A DNA stretch of 64,000 nt, from positions 36,807,123-36,871,122 of the forward strand of contig CP154955.1 in assembly GCA_039621445.1 (NCBI GenBank). Direction: 5' to 3'. Position 1 is the first letter of the stretch. Every line of letters begins with the position of its first letter. This stretch comes from Euglena gracilis. Taxonomy: Eukaryota > Euglenida > Euglenophyceae > Euglenales. The notes below the pieces were generated by a model. It ran no database searches and was not told the origin of the DNA. It saw nothing but the letters and a program-made list of their open reading frames with translations. A program made the position numbers and the translations under genes. Shown here in pieces: positions 51,240 to 62,410 of this stretch.

Positions 51240-51590
51240 CGAACGTGCGTAGGTGAGTGCATAGGACCCCCGAAGGCTTAAGTCCCACTTACACACCTTG
51301 AGTTGATCCGCATGGACATTCAAATGTTGCCCCTCCGAAATTTGGAGTCGATAGCTCGAGGCTCCAACCCGCCCCACAACTTCAAATGGACCCTGCCACC
51401 ATCGCTCCACTTTATTTCCCCCAACCGATCTTGGTTTGAGCAACCACACCCATGATCCAAGCTCGTATGGGGGGGAAGCCTTTCGACCCCGATTGCTTCG
51501 GGCTTGGACCCTCGCATCTTCCTCCTTCAAGAGTTTGGAAATTTTCTCTTCCAAATTTTGGTTGGTCACCAAAATGGAGCGTCGATATTT
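51240..51590 (-). pseudogene. Gypsy integrase C-terminal part
   Basis: SILVTNQNLEEKISKLLKEE, ELGSWVWLLKPRS, KVERWWQGPFEVVGRVG and SYRL: the GPFxV-type C-terminal domain that binds DNA. It is truncated at 51590, where the plus-strand zinc finger begins. Confidence 0.75.
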
Positions 51591-52300
51591 TATACCGACC
51601 ACCACGAATTGGTAAAAGTGGTGGACAAGGTGAAAACAGAATGTTTGGTGTGTCAAGCGTGTGAACCTCCGAATTGGTCCATGAAAAGACCCATTTAATT
51701 CACTCCCGTTTCCGAGCATTTTGGTCCCACGTGTGTATGGATGTCTTCTCCGTGCCGGAAGTCACGTGGTTGGAACACACATACAATTGTTATGTTTTGT
51801 GTGTGGATCGTTTGACCGGTTGGATGGTGGCTCGACCAAGTGTTTAAAAATGGCTCACCAGGGAACGGGCGGCTCATCTCTTCATTGATGGGAGTTGGGG
51901 AGAAATGGGCATTCCGAACGTGATCACCAGCGATAGGGGTCCCAATTTGTGTCTCAATTTTGGGTGACCATGTGTAGTCGATTGGGAATAAGGAGGGCAT
52001 ATTCTTAAGCACACCGCCCCCAAGCAAGTGTGCGGGCTGAGGTGTGTGCCTCGACCCAATTTACCTTTTCCACCGTGTGTAATTTCCCTAGGATTCTTGG
52101 AGGATTCTTCCAACCCCGAGCTTTGCAGCTTCAACACGATTTGGCCGACTCAGCCGTGTACACTCCATACCAATTGGTTTTTGGGAGGGATCGAAGTTTG
52201 GCGGGACTGCCCTACACCCCATACAAGACTGTCCCAAAGCCCCGACCCACGGCCAAATGCCACATGGCAATGTGGTGCTCTCGTGTGAAAATTTCCACCC
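51590..52300 (+). pseudogene. Gypsy integrase H2C2 zinc finger and catalytic core
   Basis: YTDHHELVKVVDKVKTECLV with CQAC (zinc finger, 5' part missing), CVWMDVFSVPEVTW (first Asp), CVDRLTGWMVARPS, VITSDRGPN (second Asp), HRPQA and RAEV (catalytic Glu), YTPYQLVFGRDRSLAG. At least four frame changes. It carried out strand transfer in the intact element. Confidence 0.8.
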
Positions 52301-53085
52301 GATTTCCAGTTACACACAACCTGTCCCCCTTGTACGTTTTCTCATCAAAAATCCGAGTCCCCTTGGACTTGGTTTTTCTCCAATCCTTCGCTCAAAATTT
52401 GGATTGATCTTACAAGTTTGACCAATTTTCATCCATCGCGTGTGGACGAAATTTAGACCACCCCCCTCGCATCCACGGTGGTGGTGGGCTTCCGACCCGT
52501 GTCGCCGAGGGGTTTCACTTCCACAACGAAGAGGGGAGGGGGCTCGAAAAGACAATTTTTTGGGCTCTCCAAGGGGGGTTTCCACCATTTCGGGTCGGTT
52601 CAAAACACCAACCCTTTCATCCGATGAGGATTATACATCACCAAGGCACTCCATGCACGAAGAACTTTCCCTCCCACATCCTCTTCCAGGGCATCCCCTT
52701 TTCGAGAGGGAGGGTGAATTAGAAGAGTGATGGGAACACACCTTCTCTCCTCTTTCTCTTCTGCACTTTCTTCTTCGTTGTCCAATGAACCCACCTTCGT
52801 CTCCTTTCTCGTTTGGGCCCGCGGAGAAGATTCCTGAGGGGGTTCGGCTCTCCACCTCTCTTGCATCTCAATCCATCGCCTTTGGATCGGCGGTAGGGGC
52901 CGAGGCTCCTCGTGCTCCAGCTTGGATTCCCTCTCCACTCACCATTCATTCGGTACCCGTGGCTGAGGTTCTCCAAGCCTTGTTCTCGACTCCTCCACTT
53001 GCCATTGTCGATGGAGCGGCGGCACAGTTGGATGCTCCTCCCGACTCATCCTCAACCCCCGATTGGGGGGGATTGTTCATCGGCC
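52300..53085. other. Unassigned segment within element 1
   Basis: Both strands are open over 70-110 codons; the minus strand (52938-52600) reads as charged Glu/Arg-rich sequence. No chromodomain or other known gypsy module was recognised. Confidence 0.4.
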
Positions 53086-53087
53086 TG

Positions 53088-53880
53088 AGGTGGCCAGGGG
53101 GACAAAGATGATGACCGAACTTCGTGCCTTTTTGGGGTTGACAAACCATTATTCGGAGTGTGTTCACCACTATGCCGAATTTGATGCCCTCCTCATGGAC
53201 AAATTGAGATTGGATCGGCATGACGGGAGAAAGGGATCTTAGATATATTTGGAAAGGACCGAGGATGAAGTCTTGGCTTTTCATCGGTTAAAATAAAAAT
53301 TGAGGGAGGAGCTTGAGCTCTTCCAAATCAACCCGGATGCTCCATTGGTTTTGAGCTGTGATGCAAGTGATTTTGCTATTGCAGCCGTTTTGGAGCAACT
53401 TTCACCCTGAGGAACAGGAAGAATCTTCGGGGATTGATGTCGGCAAAAGTCGACTCGTGCCTGTGGGTTTCTTTTGACGGAAGTTGGCCAAGAGCCAATA
53501 GAAATGGGTTCTCCGTGAAAAGGAAACTTATGACATTGTTGCAGCCCTAAGGAAATGGGCCAGTTACATTCGCTTCCAACCCGTGACCATCACGACCAAT
53601 CACAAGGCGTTGGAGGATTGGGTTACCAAGCATGTCGACACTCCCTCGGGTCCCCGAGGAAGGCGAGCGAGACGGCACGAGACGCTATCTCAGTTCGAAG
53701 TGCAAAGTTATTTATGTCCACGGCCCCTCGAATATCGCGGCGAATGCCATGTCACGGTATGTCTACCTGGCGAGGTCCGCGCGGGAGGATGTAAGCTTCC
53801 ACCGGTGCTTGGAACCCCTGGAAGAAGTGAAATCCATGATGGAGGGGGAACGGGCTGAGTTTGGTTTGGTTTGGTGAGCC
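53088..53880 (+). pseudogene. Gypsy RT thumb and RNase H
   Basis: TELRAFLGLTNHYSECVHHY (RT connection), LVLSCDASDFAIAAVLEQ (RNase H first Asp), KETYDIVAALRKWASYIRFQ, TNHKALEDWVTKHVDTPSG, GPSNIAANAMSRYVYLARSA. Several stops. The strand is opposite to the RT palm that should precede it. Confidence 0.85.
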
Positions 53881-54019
53881 TGGGCGGGTACAGGCAACAC
53901 GAACAGGGTTTATTTAGCATTTAGTGCGGGAAAGGAGGAAAATGAAAAAAAATTAAAAAAATTAAAGTAAAAAAAATTACAATTTAGGGATAAGAATATT
54001 TAACCAATAAGAGCATCAT

Positions 54020-54270
54020 TGGCATGGAACAGGACAACAGGGGAAGGACGTTGCACTAACAACACAAGCAACCGGACGACAGCGGGAAGGGGGACAGTAC
54101 TAACAACACAAGCACACGCTCAGCCCTACCGGACGAGAGCGGGAAGGGGGCACAACGAACAACACAAACACACGCTCAGCCCTACCGGACGAGAGCGGGA
54201 AGGGGGTAGAACGAACAACACAAGCAAACGTTCAGCCCTACCAGACACCAGCGGAAAGGGGCAACCCAAA
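54020..54270 (+). repeat. Tandem repeat, about 57-bp units, four copies
   Basis: Units of the type CAGCCCTACCGGACGAGAGC + GGGAAGGGGG + AACAACACAAG, with CAGCCCTACC at 54121, 54177 and 54233. It lies at the junction between the inverted RNase H part and the RT palm. Confidence 0.85.
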
Positions 54271-54479
54271 CACCACAACCACTCCCGTCGGACCAGGGTT
54301 GAAAGGGGGCAGCACCAACCAAAACGATAAGATCGATAAAATACCATTGCAGAGTGTACGTTGTACTTCAATTTTTGCATGGAAAGCGGCTTGGTTGGCT
54401 TGTTTCGTCGGGAAATCGGGGGAAAATGAGGGATATTGATGGTGGGGGGGGGCAACAGATGTACGGGTGGTTTCCCGGT

Positions 54480-55244
54480 CGGGTGTCACCACATCCTCTG
54501 CAACACGGTAAACGTTTTCCTGGGGAGGGGTTCCTTGGATCCTGCTGCAAAACATGCCCACAAAACTCAACCTCCCGCATGAAGAGGTGGTATTTTTAGG
54601 GGCTGCACACGAGATTGTTTTCCTTGGGGCGTTGAAAAACCTGTCTCACATTTTCGGCATGATTGTGGAGGACCTCTTCATCCGTTTCACCTGTGGACCC
54701 AATAATGATGTCGTCCAGGTAGGGATCGACACCAGGAAGATCTCGCAAAAACCATTCATTCCATCCTCCGTTGGAATTGGGCATTTATATTTTTCAACCA
54801 CATCACCGAAACTTTCCATTGCACGGTGCCTCGGGGGGTTGACATGCAGGTGATGGGTCGGTGCTCCTTTTTCAATGGCTTTTGGTGATAGCCATCGGTC
54901 AAATCCAGCAACGTCCAAATTTCGAAGTTCCCTTGTATTTGGGGGATGTGAGAAATTTGGGGGAGGGGATGTCCGTCTTTCAGGGTTGCAAGAATTTGGG
55001 GTCTCAAATCCTGCACAAGGCGGAACTTTCCTGGGGTTTTACTGGGTACCGGAAAAGATGGGTTGCTCCAAGGACCCGAACCGGGTTCGACTTTCCCCAT
55101 TTTCACGTCCTCATCCACAAGATGTTCATAAGCCTCCTGTCTCTCACCCGACATGTGATAGGGCTTTTGACTAACGGGTTTGGCACCCTCCCTCAACCAA
55201 ATTTCGGCTCGTGTGGACCTCTCACGGGGGGATCTCGAGGGCAA
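54480..55244 (-). pseudogene. Gypsy reverse transcriptase (palm)
   Basis: EIWLREGAKPVSQKPYHMSG, SNPSFPVPSK, KFRLVQDLRPQ, IWTLLDLTDGYHQKPLKKEH, QWKVSVMWLKN, YLDDIIIGSTGETDEEVLHN, EVEFCGHVLQ. Motif A Asp and the YLDD pair are intact; a frameshift near 54770 splits motif B from motif C. It synthesised cDNA from the element RNA. Confidence 0.85.
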
Positions 55245-55289
55245 ACCCCAGAAAGTGATGAATCCCGAAATTCTTCAACAATCTCCTCT

Positions 55290-55740
55290 TTCAGGACTGC
55301 ACCGAGGGGGTCTTTGGTCTCCCCCTCAGCTCAATCGCACCCTTCACAAAATTCACATGGGCTGACGCCAAAACCGTGTGTTTTGCCACTTCACGGATGA
55401 CATCGTCCCCCTCTTCCTCCAGCTCAAAATGGGCACCCAGGCTAGCCGAAAATCGCCTGATTTTCACCATCTCGTCCACTTGGTGCATTTCCAATGGGTC
55501 AATCGGAGAATCACCCTCCTCGGGAAAACCGTCTGGACGCCCAGGCATTGGATCCACCAAATTCTCTTTTTCGGACTCCGCTTCCTCGTCCGAAGTCAAA
55601 GGTCGTGGTGAGTCCGAAACATGGTCCCCCCAAAAAAACTCTTTCCTTGCCATCGCATGTGAAACCACGATTATATTCCACCAATCGGTAAGGAACATGA
55701 TAAATGAGCTCCTTTTTAGCACTCCCATTTGCCCGTCCTA
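55290..55740 (-). pseudogene. Linker between methyltransferase and RT in element 1
   Basis: Acidic sequence (SDEEAESEKENLVDPMPG, GAHFELEEEGDDVIREVAKH) in the place where element 2 has its Dam-like region and protease. I see no DTGA motif, so a protease is missing or too decayed. Confidence 0.4.
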
Positions 55741-55744
55741 GCTT

Positions 55745-56442
55745 GGCCTTGTGTGCTCGAAGCTTGGTTCGATGGTCGGGATCCTTCTCTACCAAATTGG
55801 GGCACGTCGAATGATCACAAACGACATTGGGCAGTGAAAGCAAATGCTGACTCCTCAAAATCTGGTGGGTTTTTGATATCCCCACATTTCAAACTGGCAA
55901 TGGTCTGCATCCAAAACTGGAAATTTCGCCGAAAGAGCATGCCGGGCAAGGATTCAGTTCGGGGGGGTCTCCAACCACCAATCCTTGGGTCCCAAAATTT
56001 TGATAATCTCAAGTGTGGTTCGCACCAATGCCAGAGCCGGCTCCAACCGTCTCGGCCTATGGCTTAAGGCCAAACTGAATTCGGTACAGGGGGGCAGGCG
56101 GTCACAATTTCAAATTCACCCAGGGAAAAACTTTTCTCGTGAACTTTTCTCCCAGGTTGAAATATGTACAAACAGGGTGGGGTCACACTTTGAATCCACA
56201 TCAACGGATATCACTTCGTATCCGTGGTCCCGCAACACCTCTCCGACACTCCCTGTGCCGGGAAAAAGGTCCAAAGCTTTGGGACGAAAATTTTGGATCG
56301 CCTGAATGGACACGGGGGAGGGGGAGTGTCGGCCGCCGGCTTTCGCTGGCAGCCAAAAAACGCCAGAAAGCGCAAATTTCAAAGTCGTGGGTAACAGCCA
56401 ATCAGTTAGAGAAACCCGCGACACAAATTGGAAGCGGGTCAA
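55745..56442 (-). pseudogene. C5-cytosine-methyltransferase-like domain, element 1
   Basis: In order on the minus strand: KALDLFPGTGSVGEVLRDHG (motif I, SAM binding, about 56280-56215), YEVISVDVD (end of the next strand), FEIVTA, PPCTEFSLAL with the catalytic Cys codon at 56086-56088, TTLEIIKILGPKDWWLETP (the ENV-like motif VI position), CGDIKNP, NVVCDHSTCPNLVEKDPDHR, and YHVPYRLVEY. At least three frameshifts and a stop. It belongs to the same family as the domain at 61275-61735. It would methylate cytosine in DNA; this copy is dead. Confidence 0.8.
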
Positions 56443-57190
56443 GCTTTCAAATTCTTTTTTTTTACAGAACTTGAGGGGTTTTGCCCATCATTTGGCAAAG
56501 AAGGGATACATTTGTATTGAATTTGGACATTGGAATTCTTGGTTTGAATTGGAAGTGTGGATTGCATTGATGGTGGACTTTGAATTGCAATTATACATTG
56601 GTTATTGAAGTCAAATTGGCTGTTGAAGTCAAGAAGGAGTCAAGGCCCTACAACACCGCCACCTTCACCGCCTTCCACTATACCCCCTACCCCTCACCTC
56701 CTTGCCCCCAGGTTTGCACATTTTCACACATTCACATTTCACAGTTCGTTTTCAATCCTTCACATTCAGTTACTTTCAGTTTCTCACTCTCAAAGTTCCA
56801 GGTTTCAGTGGGTTGGTTTTGTCTACAAGGTGTGCAAGAGAGAGAGAGAGAGAGATAGAGAGAGAGTGTGTGTGTGAGAGAGAGAGAGAGAAGTGAGAAT
56901 TTCACACCAAATGGCAGGCTTTTCGTTTTTCACTAAAATTTCGGAAAACTGGAAAAGACGATCCTACACGCCGGCTGGGGTTGGGTAAACCACCTGGGTG
57001 AAAGAATGGGGGTTGGCTTGAGCCCACCAGTTCCCCGAGAAAGCGCAGGCCTCACCCTGGAAACACCCACCCCCTGCTGTCGGTGGTTATCCACGACGGC
57101 GAGGACCCCCCCCGGTCCCTCGGCCCACCGGGACTCGCCGGGTAGCGGGGGCGACCGGCGGCGCACAGGGGGTGAGACCGGCGAACATGG
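56443..57190. other. Head-to-head spacer between the two gypsy elements
   Basis: A short plus frame (56490-56600, GYICIEFGHWNSWFELEVWI) is unrecognised. A (GA)n/(GT)n run follows (56837-56897). One or both 5' LTRs may lie here, but I could not find a matching partner copy in the window. Confidence 0.35.
56837..56897 (+). repeat. (GA)n(GT)n microsatellite
   Basis: GAGAGAGAGAGATAGAGAGA then GTGTGTGTGTGA then a second GA run. Confidence 0.9.
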
Positions 57191-57411
57191 TTAGCAGAGG
57201 TTGGCTCACTGACTTCGTCAGTGAAAATTTTTCAGAGACGGTCGACACGGTCACAGAGATTTGTTCTGGTGGCTGTGCCAGCAGAATGGTACACGAGGAC
57301 AGTTTCATCAACCTTGTGGTCTGTTAATTTTCAGAAGAATCTGCAGAAATCTGCTCGTTTCCCGGCCAATCTGTCCGAATTTCAGATTGTGGTGAAAATT
57401 TTCTGAGCTCT

Positions 57412-60400
57412 GTGGCAGAAATCTGCATTCAGAATGAAATGAAAGCTGAATTTTCTGCAGCCCAGTTTTCAGAACCTGTGGCATCATTGCAAATAATGAC
57501 GGAATCTGTTGCAGAAAACAATTTTCAAGCTGCAGAAATTTTATCGGTTTCAGGATTTTCAGAAACAACACAGGAATCAGAATCTTATTTTGAATCGGAG
57601 AGCGGGTTAATTACGTGCGTAAGGCCCATCACGGTGGTAGGGCCAGAAAATTTTCAGCTGGTTCCACTGCACAGCAGTGATGAGGAACCAGACCCCCCAG
57701 CTCACGAAAGCGAAACAGAGGAAGAAAAACAGGCTGGAAACGCAATAATTCAGCACATGGTAATGCGAAGAATGAAAGCTGCTGGCACGTGGCCAGTAAA
57801 TTTTTCAGGTTTTCAGCAAATTTCTGTGTCGTCACGAGACATCAGCCCAGGGCCAGAACAAAAATTTTTGTGTTTAATAGCCCAGCCAGAACCAGTGCTG
57901 TTAACACAGAGTTCAGAATCGCAGTCAGCACAGCCAGCTGCAGCCCAGCTGCAGGTTTTTCAGCCAGCCCAGCCGTTTTCGGCTGAGATATCTCTCCCAG
58001 CCCAGATGACTTCACAGGTTTTTCACCCAGCCCAGCAGTTTTCGGCTGAGTCATCTGTCCCAGCAATCATGGGGCCAGCCCAGATGACTTCACATGTTTT
58101 TCAGCCAGCCCAGCAATTTCGGCTGAGTCATCTGTCTCAGGAATCATGGGGCCAGCCCAGATGTGTGGGCAGGGCTTTCAGCCAACGTTAGCAGTGTCTT
58201 CAAATACAGGCCCAGCCCAGGTTTTTCGGCAAATTCAGCAAGATTTTCCACAGACCCAGCCACAACAATTACACCCAAAAACCAGTTCTTCTGCAGAAAC
58301 TGGGTCCGAAACCCCTGAAAATCAGTATGATGTGGAAATGGAATCGGGCTTTGGCCAATCTGATGATGATTGGAACAACTGGGGTGAAGAAATCAGTTGT
58401 AAAATTGAATGTATAAATGGCAGACGGGGTGTGCAGGAAGGAAAAATATCCCGAGAAAACGGCTGAAAATCTGGTGGGTGAGGCAGAAAACAGGCTAAAT
58501 CAGGCATTGGCCATGTCACAGGGGCAGACGTTGAATCTGCTCAATGAGGCATTGGGCATGCATGATCAGCGAATGGCTGATCACATTGCCATGGTGAAAC
58601 GTGAAATTCAGGCTGAACTGAGTGCAACCGTAAACGACTTACTTTTGCAGTTTCAGCCAAATGGTGAAATGGTGCAAAATCTGACCAAATGCCAAAGGCA
58701 TTTGTTGACTGTGGAAATGGAACGGCAGTTTGCTGAAAAAGTGAAGAAAGTGAAGCGTGGAGTAAACACGTTTTTTGAGGCCCAGGTTGAGGGGTTGACA
58801 AAAAACGAGAGGCAATTTTCTCAGAAGCTGTCATTTCTGGAAAATCTGTGGGGGAGATGCATGTGGCGGTGCAACAAGTGGGGGAGAAGGAAAAACAGCA
58901 TGAAATTGCTTTCAATCAGGTCAAATCTGCAGTCGATGAGCTAAGCTCTGGTCTGGAGGAACGTTTCGGGATCATTTTTCAGCAATGCAAAACTTTGGGG
59001 GAGACTGAATGTGCCAAATTTCAGGCACAGGCTGAGAAATTGAAGGAATTTTCACAGTCCCTGGAGCGAGAGAGCAAAGCTCTGAATGATCGTTTGGGGA
59101 GGTTGGAGAATTTTCTGGGTCCGAAAGATTTTCCCATTGAGAAAGTCTGTGACCTGATTAACAAGAGTGAGGAAACAATTCGGTTGGAGGTGCAAAGGGA
59201 GTTGGAACTGCAAACGAGAAAGAATTTGGAGGTCATTATCAGTGAAATGTTGCAGGAAAGGTTAAGGCTGAGTGAAAGGGAGGGGCAGTTTGAAAAAGTT
59301 CGGGCTGAAATGGAAAGTTCGATGAAACAGCAGGTTGGAGTTTTACTGCAACAGCAGTCCAGTGAACTTTTTAAAGAGCAGCAGGAGCGGAAAAAAACTA
59401 CGGCAAAAGCTGGATTCGTCTCAGGCTGAGTTTTTGGTGATGAAAAATCAGCAAGCTGAATCTGCCAAATCTGCGACAGTGGATCTGACAAAGGAAACGA
59501 GAGAAAAATCAGCTGGTAATTCAGAAATCGAGGAGTTTGATCTTTTTGGTTACAACGGTTTACCTGTGATTGAGAAGAATCCGGTTGAAATTGAAGGCTA
59601 TGAATACGCTGAACCAGGATCACATGCGACACATGTCAGGCAGGTTTGTGCACGACCTGTGGGGGCAGTGCCTGCAGGTGCAGGGCTGGTTTCATCAAAT
59701 GCAGTGGCAACGCATCAATTGATGAAAAACGTGGTAGCTCCAAATTTTTCTGGACAGCCAAAAGACTGGTCGTCCTTTGTGCGGGATTGGGATCAATATT
59801 TCAGGACGTTGGTTATTCTGCAAAATGGACATGTGTCTGATTCACTCAAACTTCAGCTTTTTGCAATGACGCTGGGCTACAGACATAAAAAGGAATTGCA
59901 ATTCCGAATGGAATTGAACGGAAAAACATCTTTCGAGGAGGAATTTGACAGGACTGACGGGAAATAAGCTTGGAACCCAGTCCGACTGTGCCAGAAAAAA
60001 ATGGTATGATGTGAACCTCGTGAACAAAGGGAAAATTACTGTACGGGAATGGCAAGATTTTGTCATAAATTTCAAAATGGCCTGGAGACAGGTGAAAAGC
60101 GCCACTGACGATGAGGCAGAAAGACTGGTCAAAGGAAAACTGCCAAAAATTTCATTTTGCATTGGGTCGCCGATGAGGACGAAAGAAAATCAACGTGTGG
60201 ACCGAAAGTCAAAATGTACCCTGGAGTGCCAGCAACTGAGGAAAACATTATTTGTGCCGTGGAACGTGTCACTGGGGAAAAGCCCTGCAAGGTTTCGAAA
60301 GTTTCACCGCTGGAGTTCGAAGTCTTTTTGCCCAACACTGCGATTTGCGACAAACTGAAAGAGGTCAGTGGGAAACCAATCACAGGCACGGATAAAAGAA

Positions 60401-60440
60401 TCAAAATTGTGGAGGAAAAGACAAAAATGGGAGCTGAATA
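57412..60440 (+). pseudogene. Gag-like polyprotein region, element 2
   Basis: Open pieces follow one another with frame changes at about 58190, 58440, 58900, 59390, 59960 and 60150. The N-terminal part is Pro/Gln/Ser-rich with about three diverged tandem PAQxFSAExSxPA repeats (57950-58150). The middle (58440-59430) is long coiled coil. FSGQPKDWSSFVRDWDQYF (59742 on) is the W-containing start of a retrotransposon Gag core, followed by LFAMTLGYRHKKELQFRM. Further on come YPGVPATEENIICAVERVTG and FEVFLPNTAICDKLKEVSG, unassigned. It would package element RNA. Confidence 0.65.
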
Positions 60441-60465
60441 AATTTTTCTTTTTGTTCATCAAAAA

Positions 60466-61005
60466 TTGTCATGCAGGGATGATCAAGACATGACACACAG
60501 TTCCAGGGAGCCAAATGGGTTTGTAAACGGGAGGGCCAGGTCAGCGAAGGCAGATCGGGCCAAGGGGTCCAGGACACCCTCCCCAGCACGGTCAGCAAAG
60601 GGCGGTGAAACGGTGGCGAAACCTGTTGAAAAATCAGATTCACAGGTGGCAGCTCCTGCGACCAATGCAAACTCGAACCTCCCAGTGCAGCATCCAGTGC
60701 CAGTGAATCAATCTCAGTCATTGCCACCCGCCCAGCAATCTTAATTTGGCATTGGGGGATGATGGAGAAACGATTCTGGGTGGAATTACAGTGCCAATGC
60801 CAGTTTTCAGGGAAATCAGTGGTGGCACTCAAATCAACAGAACGTTGATTCACAGTCTGATGGTGGCAAAGGCAAAGGCAAAGGAAAGGGCAAAGGAAAC
60901 AATTCCTGGGGGAAAGGAAACAATGGAAATGACTGGTCTAGGGGAAAGGGCCAGGACGGTGGAAACAGGCAAAGGCAAAGGAAGGGGGAAAGGAAACCAT
61001 TGCTA
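60466..61005 (+). pseudogene. Gag C-terminal basic tail, element 2
   Basis: SREPNGFVNGRARSAKADRA and Pro/Gln-rich sequence, then a stretch of Lys-Gly repeats (GKGKGKGKG, GNNGNDWSRGKGQDGG). No CCHC zinc knuckle is seen; the Gly-Lys tract probably takes over nucleic-acid binding. Confidence 0.55.
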
Positions 61006-61046
61006 GGATAGCCGGGTGGACCGTTGGGGCGGGAGCCGCCCCAGGC

Positions 61047-61735
61047 TTGCATACCCAGCCGCACACAAAGACGTACGCAAATCCCAGGTGGCAAGAAAAA
61101 TCTCGTGCGAGTGAAAGCACGATGAAAAATCTGCCATCCCAGGAGATCTCTGCACAAGGTTTGTCCAGTGTGTCAGGTGCGTGTGTGCGTGACGTGCAAA
61201 TCTGTGACTCGACCCAAATCTGTAAAAAATCAGATCTCGTAAGAGATCGTGCACAGCCTTCCGTAAAGAAAAGAGGTTTAGACCTTTTTTGCAGTAAAGG
61301 CTCGGTTGGGGATTGCCTGAGATAGCAGGGGTTTAAGGTTGTGCAGTGGACATAAACCCCAGATTTAACCCAACCCACTGTGTAAATATTTTGGGGTGGA
61401 GATATTGGAGGTACCCACCCGGATATTTTCAGATCATCGCTGCCGGGGTGCCCTGTACAGAATATAGCTTGGCCAAAACGTTTCGAGTCAGAAATTTGGA
61501 GGGGGCAGATCGGCTGGTCAAAAAAACTTTTGAAATTGTCGAATATTTCAAACCAAAGTTGTGGTGGATTTAAAATACCCGTCATGGGTTGCTTCGAAAA
61601 AGACCCTGTGTTCAAAAGCTGACTTTTGTCGATGTTGATTATTGTCAATTTTCAGATTGGGGATATCAAAAACCCACTCGAATCTGGGGGAGCGAAAATC
61701 TGAGCAAGCTACAAAACAAACTTTGCGATGGACAG
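61047..61735 (+). pseudogene. C5-cytosine-methyltransferase-like domain, element 2
   Basis: GLDLFCSKGSVGDC (61272-61313, motif I), VDINPRFNPTHCVNILGWRY (acidic residue that contacts the SAM ribose), YFQIIAAGVPCTEYSLAK with the catalytic Cys at 61454-61456, NLEGADRLVKKTFEIVEYFK, PKLWWI followed by a TAA at 61571-61573 where the conserved Glu of motif VI is expected, then RHGLLRKRP, VDYCQFSDWGYQKPTRIWGS. A TAG (61323) and a one-base shift break the frame between motif I and VDINP. Directly followed by the Dam-like region. The closest precedents are retrotransposon-borne DNMTs of dinoflagellates and charophytes, and methylases of large viruses. Confidence 0.85.
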
Positions 61736-62391
61736 ACCTGACCGAATTTGATTCCTGGGGGGAGGAGCCACCGAGAAAAGTTGGGAGGATATGGAATGAC
61801 AGTCGGTACTCAGAAAAAGTGGAGGATGCCCAAACGACTGGTGGAGGATTTGTTAACCGTGTTGGAACAAAAAAGCGGATATCGTAGGGAGGATTATGCT
61901 GTTAGGAAAGTTTGTATGGAGGAAATTGAGAAGGAATTTCGGGTCAAGACGGAACGGGATTGTTTTTCAACCAGCCAAAATGCCAGGTGTGAAAAGTTTT
62001 ATTGGGAGGATGATGATGCCATGAAAAAGGAATGGGGGGCGGAGGAAACGTTGTGGATGAACCCCCCCCTGGACTTTGTGGCCTGAGGTGGCTGAAAAAT
62101 TGCAAAAATTCCAATTGTCGGGAAATTTGCATTTGCCCAGACTGGAATAGGAGGTGGGTGAAAAATCTGGTGGCTGTGGCTTTCAAAAAGATTTACTTTC
62201 CCAAGGGGACAAAGCTGTTTGAGGCTGATGGGAGGATTTTGAGGGGTACCCGTTGGGCGGTGTGGGCCTTGTTGATTGATAGAAGGCAACCCTCCCAGGG
62301 GAGGGGCAGCCCCAGAGAAGAGAAAATTGGTTCGGCTGAAAAAAAGAACGTTGAGGGGGACAGAAACTGGAGGAGGAGCAAATTAATTTGA
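61736..62391 (+). pseudogene. Dam-like N6-adenine-methyltransferase-related region, element 2
   Basis: ERDCFSTSQNARCEKFYWED (61952 on), LWMNPPLDFVA with the (D/N)PPx motif at 62059-62073, EVAEKLQKFQLSG, CICPDWNRRWVKNLVAVAF and LRGTRWAVWALLIDRR. The spacing is that of the Dam-like (phage N6-adenine methyltransferase) module of DIRS elements, compare DLFASPGNK and YANPPW at 34195-34335. Leu follows NPP instead of an aromatic residue, so catalysis is doubtful. Three frames are used across the region. Confidence 0.6.
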
Positions 62392-62410
62392 GGAGGACAG
62401 ACAACTTCTG

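Larger units (their letters stand above)
51200..56442 (-). mobile_element. Ty3/gypsy-type retroelement 1 with cytosine-methyltransferase domain, scrambled
   Basis: The net orientation is minus: methyltransferase (56.4-55.7 kb), linker (55.7-55.3), RT palm (55.2-54.5). The next parts, RT thumb plus RNase H (53.09-53.88) and integrase zinc finger plus core (51.59-52.3), are on the plus strand. The integrase C-terminus (51.58-51.25) is minus again. Two adjacent inversions, with breakpoints near 54.48, 53.09 and 51.59 kb, restore the normal order. No gag, protease or LTR was recognised. Confidence 0.75.

Noticed and set aside
54020-54270. Possible repeat-protein gene from the 57-bp tandem units
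   Set aside because: Unit length is 56-57 bp with shifts, so the frame is not kept between units; it lies inside the scrambled retroelement.
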